The notes beneath the pieces are model-generated. The model was not told where the DNA came from. It ran no database searches and saw only the letters and a program-made list of their open reading frames with translations. Of a stretch of 6,580 nt of DNA, positions 1 through 4,472 are shown piece after piece. Source of the DNA: Aquirhabdus sp. (GTDB lineage: Bacteria > Pseudomonadota > Gammaproteobacteria > Pseudomonadales > Moraxellaceae); NCBI GenBank assembly GCA_030150135.1, contig JASLGO010000108.1:1-6580 (forward strand), in the 5' to 3' direction. The translations under genes were made by a program, and so were the position numbers. Each line of letters opens with the position of its first letter. Within the stretch, counting starts at the first letter, position 1.

Positions 1-74
1 TTAATCGTTATAAATTCTTTTTTTCGCTCTTCTCGCTGCGCTTCACGCCAAGGAAGTAAGTTTATTTGTGCCAT
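1..74 (-). CDS. pilN: PilN, type IV pilus inner-membrane assembly protein (5' end only)
   Basis: Only the first 24 codons are visible; the gene runs off the left edge. The start is the ATG at 72-74, one base after the pilM stop, and the protein begins MAQINLLPWREAQREERKKE. The INLLPWRE segment is the hallmark cytoplasmic N-terminal peptide of PilN, which in other bacteria docks into a groove on PilM. The following run of Arg/Lys/Glu leads towards the single membrane helix, which lies outside the window. In the family, PilN pairs with PilO in the periplasm and links the cytoplasmic PilM ring to PilP and the PilQ secretin. The motif and its place directly after pilM make the identity firm. Length and integrity of the rest cannot be judged. 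Confidence 0.93.
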   Translation of the reverse strand, partial: MAQINLLPWREAQREERKKEFITI

Positions 75-75
75 T

Positions 76-1134
76 TTAATCAAAACTCCTGAGTGCAAGT
101 CCACAGGCTATAATGAGCGCTGGCGCATCATTCTCAATCGCGTTCGTATCTATCTGTGGCGCAAACCCCATATGTGTGAATGGGTTCGCAACAGTAACAC
201 GATTACCTAATTTATCTTGAATCAAACGAGCAAGACCTGGAATACCAGCACTACCACCCGCCAGCAAAATATGATCTACATCGTTATATTGACTAGATGA
301 GAAGAAGAACTGTAGCGAACGAGTAACCTGCTGCGCAACAGACTCCATAAAAGGAATCAAAACTTCAGGCTCATAATCATCAGGCAAATTTCCCTCTTTT
401 TTAGAGCGACCCGCCTCCTCAAAAGACAAACCGTAGCGACGCTGAATATCTTCCGTTAATTGTTTACCACCAAAGAGTTGTTCACGCGTATAAATGATTT
501 GATCTTGACGCAACACATTTAATGTTGTCATCGTATGACCAATATCAACAATCGCGACAATATCTGGTTCATCAGGCAAAGCATCAACCATCAGCCCAAA
601 TGCACGTTCTATCGCATAAGACTCGATATCAACAACCTTTGCTGTTAGATTTCCAATCTCCAGCACATCCACACGCTGCTCTATATTTTCTGAACGCGAG
701 GCAGCTAAAAGAACACTTACTCTTCCAGGCACGACTGTTGATGGACCCAGCACTTCAAAATCAAGATTTACTTCAGACAAAGGGTATGGAATATATTGAT
801 CAGCATCTAAACGAATCTGCATTTCACGCTCGTCGTCGCTCATATCAGGTTCCATATCAATGAGCTTGGTAATGACTGCCGAACCAGCAACTGCAACAGC
901 TGCATGCGACGAGTGCGGTTTCGCACGAGCTACAACTCGAGCAATCACCTCACCAACCGCCTCAACGTCAGTAATATTTTTTTCAACGACCGCGTTCGCA
1001 GGCAAAGCCTCCGATGCATAGCTTTCAACATAATATCGACCATCTCGGATACTGAGTTCCAAAAGCTTGACCGATGTTGTGCTGATGTCCAGTCCTACAA
1101 GACTGGCGTTTTGTTTACGTCTAAAGGAAAGCAC
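76..1134 (-). CDS. pilM: PilM, actin-like ATPase of the type IV pilus assembly complex
   Basis: A complete 352-residue protein of normal length for PilM. It is a cytoplasmic FtsA/actin-fold protein that binds nucleotide and the N-terminus of PilN, connecting the pilus motor side to the PilNOP inner-membrane complex. The nucleotide-fold landmarks are visible: a phosphate-1 type segment GLDISTTSVKLLEL at residues 14-27, a phosphate-2 type segment AIVDIGHTMTTLNV at 194-207 and an adenosine-type loop ILLAGGSAGIPGL at 289-301. There is no signal peptide or membrane helix. The start codon is GTG (1132-1134), not ATG. It has an AAAAGGG ribosome site eight bases upstream, and the next Met is near residue 94, beyond the first nucleotide motif, so GTG is the only sensible start. 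The stop TAA is one base from the pilN ATG, indicating an operon that in relatives continues pilNOPQ. It is divergent from ponA. Confidence 0.96.
   Translation of the reverse strand: MLSFRRKQNASLVGLDISTTSVKLLELSIRDGRYYVESYASEALPANAVVEKNITDVEAVGEVIARVVARAKPHSSHAAVAVAGSAVITKLIDMEPDMSDDEREMQIRLDADQYIPYPLSEVNLDFEVLGPSTVVPGRVSVLLAASRSENIEQRVDVLEIGNLTAKVVDIESYAIERAFGLMVDALPDEPDIVAIVDIGHTMTTLNVLRQDQIIYTREQLFGGKQLTEDIQRRYGLSFEEAGRSKKEGNLPDDYEPEVLIPFMESVAQQVTRSLQFFFSSSQYNDVDHILLAGGSAGIPGLARLIQDKLGNRVTVANPFTHMGFAPQIDTNAIENDAPALIIACGLALRSFD
86..90 (-). promoter_or_regulatory. Ribosome binding site of pilN
   Basis: On the minus strand AGGAG lies 11 bases before the pilN ATG. It is inside the last codons of pilM, so translation of pilN is probably coupled to that of pilM. 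It supports the chosen ATG. Confidence 0.7.
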
Positions 1135-1142
1135 GTTTAATT

Positions 1143-1149
1143 CCCTTTT
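1143..1149 (-). promoter_or_regulatory. Ribosome binding site of pilM, fixing the GTG start
   Basis: The minus strand reads AAAAGGG with eight bases between the last G and the GTG at 1132-1134. This spacing is good, and no ATG lies nearby in frame, so the site decides the start of PilM. Confidence 0.65.
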
Positions 1150-1171
1150 ATTGTTTTGTCCAAATTTGAAA

Positions 1172-1185
1172 TGCTGCGATCAGCA
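1172..1185 (-). other. Small inverted repeat in the presumed pilM leader
   Basis: TGCTG at 1172-1176 and CAGCA at 1181-1185 form a 5-bp stem with a CGAT loop. If pilM starts transcription near 1228, this hairpin would sit in the 5' untranslated leader about 23 bases before the ribosome site. It has no T-run, so it is not a terminator. The short stem could be chance. Confidence 0.25.
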
Positions 1186-1191
1186 ATTCAC

Positions 1192-1222
1192 CTAACAACT
1201 TAAAAGCAACACTAACAACTTA
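1192..1222. repeat. Direct repeat of 11 bp (CTAACAACTTA), two copies
   Basis: CTAACAACTTA occurs exactly at 1192-1202 and 1212-1222, a start-to-start distance of 20 bp, close to two helical turns. Both copies lie in or just downstream of the presumed pilM transcription start. A role as paired protein-binding sites is an inference. Confidence 0.6.
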
Positions 1223-1234
1223 TATTACAAATTC

Positions 1235-1263
1235 ATAATCTAAAAAATACGACCTAATGTCTA
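1235..1263 (-). promoter_or_regulatory. Candidate sigma-70 promoter of the pilM operon
   Basis: On the minus strand, TAGACA (1258-1263, five of six to the -35 consensus) is followed after 17 bases by GATTAT (1235-1240, four of six to the -10 consensus). Transcription would start near 1228, giving a leader of about 94 bases. The -35 box is the inner part of a perfect dyad, so a bound protein would be expected to affect it. The assignment rests on sequence match alone. Confidence 0.35.
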
Positions 1264-1274
1264 ATCCTAGACAT
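1257..1274. promoter_or_regulatory. Perfect 7-bp-arm dyad, candidate operator on the pilM promoter
   Basis: ATGTCTA (1257-1263) and TAGACAT (1268-1274) form an inverted repeat separated by ATCC, an 18-bp dyad typical in size for a dimeric repressor or activator site. It covers the proposed pilM -35 box. The half-site GTCTAAT (1259-1265) recurs in direct orientation at 1281-1287, 22 bp away. There is no T-run, so it is not a terminator. The regulator is unknown. Confidence 0.4.
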
Positions 1275-1325
1275 CCTTGCGTCTAATTTACCTTACAAAT
1301 ACAAGCCTGCACAATAATAAAAAGG

Positions 1326-1367
1326 TTCACCACATCTAGTTACAAATTCACCATGACTAGTGATACC
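1326..1367. repeat. Imperfect 21-bp tandem repeat upstream of ponA
   Basis: Two adjacent 21-bp units share TTCACCA at the start (1326 and 1347) and CTAGT in the middle (1336-1340 and 1357-1361), about 14 of 21 positions by eye. The 21-bp period is two turns of the helix. The pair lies roughly 70-110 bp before the candidate ponA -35 box, a place where an activator could bind, but this function is only inferred. TTCACC occurs once more at 1187-1192. Confidence 0.4.
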
Positions 1368-1436
1368 ACGCCTTTTATAGCAATACAAGATCTTTACAGA
1401 AATAATTCCTATTAAGAGTTAAATAAAAGCAATAAG

Positions 1437-1465
1437 ATGCCAACCAAGTCCGTTGTAGGTATACT
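1437..1465 (+). promoter_or_regulatory. Candidate sigma-70 promoter of ponA
   Basis: ATGCCA (1437-1442, four of six to the -35 consensus) and TATACT (1460-1465, close to TATAAT) are 17 bases apart. The start point would be near 1472, leaving a short leader of about 33 bases before the ponA ATG. It is the best-spaced pair found on the plus strand of this gap. Confidence 0.4.
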
Positions 1466-1476
1466 ACGTCGCAACG
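1451..1476. other. Imperfect dyad overlapping the ponA -10 box
   Basis: GTAG (1455-1458) pairs with CTAC (1464-1467) around GTATA. Outside these, CGTT (1451-1454) pairs with AACG (1473-1476), with five unpaired bases (1468-1472) on the right side. The -10 box and the expected start site fall inside it, so it may be an operator, or it may be accidental. Confidence 0.25.
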
Positions 1477-1504
1477 AAGAGACTGGTATTAAAACGCACT
1501 TGTC

Positions 1505-4141
1505 ATGAAAAAGCTATCTTGCATGGGACGAATTCACCCACTTTTTGCACTTTTACTTGTGCTCATCATGTCGCTTCCTATTGGTTTTTATGGATTATAT
1601 CTATTTATTGCGCCAAGCCTCCCAGATATTGCAGAGCTAAAAACAGCACCTATAGCGATACCTCTACAAGTCTACTCCAAAGATAATAAACTCATCGGCG
1701 AGTTTGGTGAAAAAATTTCACATCCTGTGACTTATGCTGAAATTCCTCCTTTAATGGTTGATTCTTTCTTAGCAGCCGAAGATTCCTCATTCTTTACACA
1801 TAATGGAGTAAGCCTTAAAGGTTTAGGACGTGCAGTGACTGAAGCACTTCAAAGTGGTAGCTCGCAGACTGGTGGCTCAACAATCACGATGCAAGTTGCA
1901 AAAAACTACTACCTCACCCCAGAACGAACTTTAAAGCGCAAACTCACCGAAATATTTTTAGCAAGAAAAATAGAACAGAACCTGAATAAACAAGAAATTT
2001 TTACTTTGTATGTGAATAAAATATTTTTAGGACAGCACGCGTACGGTATTGCTGCAGCGGCAAAAGTATATTACCAAAAGCCTCTCAAAGATCTCACCAT
2101 CGCAGAAATGGCAATGATTGCAGGGCTGCCAAAAGCGCCTACAAAATACAATCCTGTTAACGATCCAGAACGAGCAATAGAACGCCGTAATTGGATTATT
2201 GGTCGTATGCTTCAGTTAGGTTTTATTACTCAAGACCAATACAAACAAAATATTAATGCCCCTTTAGGTTTGCATTACAGCTATAGCACCAAACGATTAG
2301 ATGTCGATATGCCCTATGTATCAGAAATGGTTCGCAGTGCAATGATTGAAGAGTTCGGTGAAGATGTCTTAAATTCTGGATATCGCGTCTATACAACGAT
2401 CTCTTCCGATCGCCAACAAATGGCGGTAGATGCCGTACATAAAGGCTTAGAAGCCTATGATCATCGACACGGTTGGCGTGGAGCCGAATCAACAACAAAA
2501 CCTTTGACAAGCTTCTACGTCATTAACAATTTATGGCCTGCTCAAGTCACAAAAGTTTCTGATCACAGTTTTGACGCAACGTTCGCAAATGGCTTAACGA
2601 CAACCATACCTTGGAGCGGCATGTCATGGGCACGACGCTACCATTCAACTGATTATGTCGGTGGTCCTCCAAAAAATGCAGCAGAAATTGTGAACGTCAA
2701 CGACATTATTCGTTTACGCCCCGATTTATCCGAAGATAAAGTGCAGCAAATCATTAATTCTCAAAACAATCTATCGGCATCAAAAAATGAGGATAATGGA
2801 AGCACCCAGCTCACGACACCCAAGACAAGTCGTTCCAAAGCTGCATGGAATCATATTAATTGGACACTCGATCAACTTCCTGCTGCCGAAGCACAACTTG
2901 TTTCGCTCGACCCCAATGATGGCGCAATTCAAGCTGTTGTTGGTGGCTACGATTTTTCCAGAAGTAACTTTAATCGCAGTATGCAAGGCTGGAGACAACC
3001 TGGGTCAAATATAAAACCATTTATTTATTCACTCGCATTGGAACGTGGCTTTACACCTTTAAGCATTGTTAGTGATTCGCCTATACAGATTGGAAAATGG
3101 CGCCCACAGGATTCTGACGGAAAATTCATGGGACCCATTACACTCCGCCGAGCACTCTATTTATCTCGAAATATGGTCTCTATTCGCTTGCTCCAAGCAG
3201 TTGGGGTTAATCGCGCGATTGAACACCTCAATCACTTCGGACTCATGAAAGACAAACTACCTAAAGATCTCGCACTCGCGCTCGGTGCTGCGCAAGTCTT
3301 ACCTATTCAGTTAGCAACGGGATATGCAGCCTTCGCGAATGGAGGCTATCGAATTCAGCCTTACTTTATACAACGCATTGAAAATTATAAGGGTGATGTT
3401 CTATTTACAGCTAATCCTGTTCGCGTATGTCATGAATGTGATACTCAAAGTGATGCTGATCAAGCAGAAAATGGTACGGACACAAAAGTAACTCAAATCA
3501 CAACAAATCCAGATGGCAGCATCAATGCAACACCTGCAACACCTGCAACACCTGCAACACCTGCAACACCTGCAACACCTGCAACAAATTATCCGAAAGC
3601 CCAACGTATCTTAACAGCTAAAACCGCATCGGATATGGCTAGTATCTTGCGTGACGTAATCGCGCACGGTACAGGTTATGCGGCTATGCAGCTAGGCCGC
3701 CACGATTTAGGCGGTAAAACAGGGACGACAAACGATGCTAAAGATGCTTGGTTCTCTGGTTTTAATCCTGATTTGGTCGCGGTTGCATGGGTTGGATTTG
3801 ATCAACCAAGAACGCTAGGCCGTAAAGAATTTGGTGGTGTAGCCGCTTTGCCAATTTGGAGTGAATATATGGCACATGCTCTGGCCAACACACCAGATCA
3901 AATCATACAACCACTCCCTACAAAGCCAACAACCCAACATCCACCAAAGGCAAAACCTGTTGAGCCTAGTGCAAATACATCTGCAACAGATTCACCTGAA
4001 ACAAACAAAAAGCAACCACCACAGACGCCTATAACAGATAGCGCATCTGCACCTTTGCATAAAGCAAAATCTGTCACCAAACCCAAGTCCCAAGCAAGCA
4101 CAACAATCACACCAAGCACTCCGCTTGAATCTCCATTCTAA
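1505..4141 (+). CDS. ponA: PBP1A, bifunctional peptidoglycan glycosyltransferase/transpeptidase
   Basis: An 878-residue class A penicillin-binding protein (also called mrcA). It polymerises lipid II and cross-links the stem peptides on the periplasmic side of the inner membrane. Order of parts: short cytoplasmic N-terminus; membrane helix about 13-36; GT51 glycosyltransferase with AAEDSSFF (catalytic-type Glu92), GGSTITMQVAKN (123-134) and RKLTEIFLARKIE (Glu149); the PBP1A OB-like region about 320-405; and a penicillin-binding domain with Ser501-N-I-Lys504, Ser554-R-Asn556 and Lys738-Thr-Gly. The CxxC at 642-645 also occurs in E. coli PBP1A. All catalytic motifs are intact. Odd parts are a hydrophilic stretch about 405-447, an (Ala-Thr-Pro)6 run at 675-692 and a Pro/Thr/Lys-rich tail from about 800. 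ATG at 1505 is the first start after the in-frame TAA at 1490-1492, but no clear Shine-Dalgarno precedes it; the ATG at codon 7 has none either. The identity is firm. Confidence 0.97.
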   Translation: MKKLSCMGRIHPLFALLLVLIMSLPIGFYGLYLFIAPSLPDIAELKTAPIAIPLQVYSKDNKLIGEFGEKISHPVTYAEIPPLMVDSFLAAEDSSFFTHNGVSLKGLGRAVTEALQSGSSQTGGSTITMQVAKNYYLTPERTLKRKLTEIFLARKIEQNLNKQEIFTLYVNKIFLGQHAYGIAAAAKVYYQKPLKDLTIAEMAMIAGLPKAPTKYNPVNDPERAIERRNWIIGRMLQLGFITQDQYKQNINAPLGLHYSYSTKRLDVDMPYVSEMVRSAMIEEFGEDVLNSGYRVYTTISSDRQQMAVDAVHKGLEAYDHRHGWRGAESTTKPLTSFYVINNLWPAQVTKVSDHSFDATFANGLTTTIPWSGMSWARRYHSTDYVGGPPKNAAEIVNVNDIIRLRPDLSEDKVQQIINSQNNLSASKNEDNGSTQLTTPKTSRSKAAWNHINWTLDQLPAAEAQLVSLDPNDGAIQAVVGGYDFSRSNFNRSMQGWRQPGSNIKPFIYSLALERGFTPLSIVSDSPIQIGKWRPQDSDGKFMGPITLRRALYLSRNMVSIRLLQAVGVNRAIEHLNHFGLMKDKLPKDLALALGAAQVLPIQLATGYAAFANGGYRIQPYFIQRIENYKGDVLFTANPVRVCHECDTQSDADQAENGTDTKVTQITTNPDGSINATPATPATPATPATPATPATNYPKAQRILTAKTASDMASILRDVIAHGTGYAAMQLGRHDLGGKTGTTNDAKDAWFSGFNPDLVAVAWVGFDQPRTLGRKEFGGVAALPIWSEYMAHALANTPDQIIQPLPTKPTTQHPPKAKPVEPSANTSATDSPETNKKQPPQTPITDSASAPLHKAKSVTKPKSQASTTITPSTPLESPF
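3527..3586 (+). repeat. 9-bp in-frame tandem repeat (Ala-Thr-Pro) inside ponA
   Basis: Six perfect copies of GCAACACCT, then a partial GCAACA, encode six Ala-Thr-Pro units plus Ala-Thr (residues 675-694). The array lies in the variable segment between the SxN and KTG motifs of the transpeptidase domain. Because the unit is nine bases, gain or loss of copies by replication slippage would keep the reading frame and only change the length of a flexible proline-rich loop. The perfect identity of the copies at DNA level suggests recent expansion. Confidence 0.95.
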
Positions 4142-4144
4142 AAG

Positions 4145-4175
4145 AAAGAGCGCAAAAATATTTGCGCTCTTTTTT
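4145..4175 (+). terminator. Intrinsic terminator of ponA
   Basis: A perfect 12-bp stem (AAAGAGCGCAAA at 4145-4156 with TTTGCGCTCTTT at 4161-4172) has a four-base AATA loop and ends in a T-run through 4175. It begins four bases after the ponA stop codon. On the opposite strand the stem is followed by CTTTCTTTT, so it may also slow transcription coming from the right. Confidence 0.92.
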
Positions 4176-4414
4176 CATTTAAAATCCCACACCCCTCTTT
4201 TTTCAGTAACAAGATGAAAGACTAGATCAACATAATAATTTCTTTCACATTCTGAAACTTGATTAAGATGAAAAACATATTTTTCTTATACAGTTTGATA
4301 GGTCATTTTTTCTTTCTCATCAACGGTCTCATCGATTTAACTTTTTTGGTTTTTGATATCCCGCAAAATAAACATCCAAGATATTAACTTTCTTCAGGAC
4401 TGGGTAAAAATTAG
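4176..4414. other. A+T-rich spacer between the two convergent terminators
   Basis: About 240 bases lie between the ponA terminator and the rpoC terminator. They are strongly A+T-rich and have no repeat, tRNA or recognised RNA family. A CATAAT box at 4231-4236 resembles a -10 element on the plus strand, but no good -35 element matches it. One doubtful 39-codon ORF is listed separately. Confidence 0.7.
4268..4387 (+). CDS. Doubtful 39-residue hydrophobic small ORF
   Basis: ATG at 4268 opens 39 codons ending in TAA at 4385-4387. The peptide starts MKNIFFLYSLIGHFFF, is hydrophobic to about residue 30 and ends in a short polar tail (QNKHPRY), as a one-helix membrane peptide would. The stop is 27 bases before a bidirectional terminator that could end its transcript. 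Against it: no clear Shine-Dalgarno, a T-rich background that makes Phe/Leu/Ile codons by chance, and no recognised homologue. The function is unknown and it is probably not a real gene; it is recorded because it is too short for routine calling. Confidence 0.12.
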   Translation: MKNIFFLYSLIGHFFFLINGLIDLTFLVFDIPQNKHPRY

Positions 4415-4450
4415 AAATAAAAAAGGAGGCTTAAGCCTCCTTTTTTATTT
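4415..4450 (-). terminator. Terminator of rpoC, a perfect 36-bp palindrome
   Basis: The arms meet at TTAA: a G+C core GGAGGC/GCCTCC is flanked by A6 on the left and T6 on the right, and the symmetry continues three to four more bases on each side. It lies 22 bases after the rpoC stop codon. Because the palindrome is perfect, it has a U-run in both directions and should stop transcripts from rpoC as well as any arriving from the left. Confidence 0.9.
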
Positions 4451-4472
4451 TAAAGCAACCTATCGCTCACAC

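Larger units (their letters stand above)
1225..1350. repeat. Dispersed 11-bp motif TTACAAATTCA, three copies
   Basis: TTACAAATTCA occurs exactly at 1225-1235 and 1340-1350, and with one mismatch (TTACAAATACA) at 1293-1303. All are in the same orientation in the pilM-ponA gap. The gap is A+T-rich, so chance is possible, but two exact 11-mers and one near-match within 126 bp are notable. No known operator was recognised. Confidence 0.5.
1135..1504. other. Divergent intergenic region between pilM and ponA
   Basis: These 370 bases contain no credible coding sequence on either strand and are A+T-rich. They hold candidate promoters for both flanking genes and an unusual number of short repeats for their size; these are listed as separate entries. 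The length exceeds what two simple promoters need, which leaves room for regulator binding. No tRNA, riboswitch family or intrinsic terminator was recognised here. Confidence 0.8.

Noticed and set aside
522..863. 113-codon plus-strand ORF opposite pilM
   Set aside because: It is a Gln/His-rich antisense shadow of pilM without a ribosome site or family resemblance.
3428..3440. Cys-x-x-Cys pair in PBP1A as a novel metal site
   Set aside because: A Cys-Pro-Glu-Cys at the same place is known in E. coli PBP1A, so this is a family feature and not new.
3527..3586. Tandem repeats as a CRISPR array
   Set aside because: The 9-bp units are contiguous with no spacers and encode protein in frame.
3401..3604. 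Minus-strand ORF of 67 codons with a repeating Arg-Cys-Cys pattern
   Set aside because: It is the antisense reading of the 9-bp repeat in ponA. The pattern follows from GCAACACCT read backwards; there is no ribosome site and the ponA frame is clearly the real one.
4415..4450. 36-bp perfect palindrome as a recombination or attachment site
   Set aside because: The G+C core flanked by A and T runs just after rpoC is fully explained as a bidirectional intrinsic terminator, and no integrase or element borders are near.
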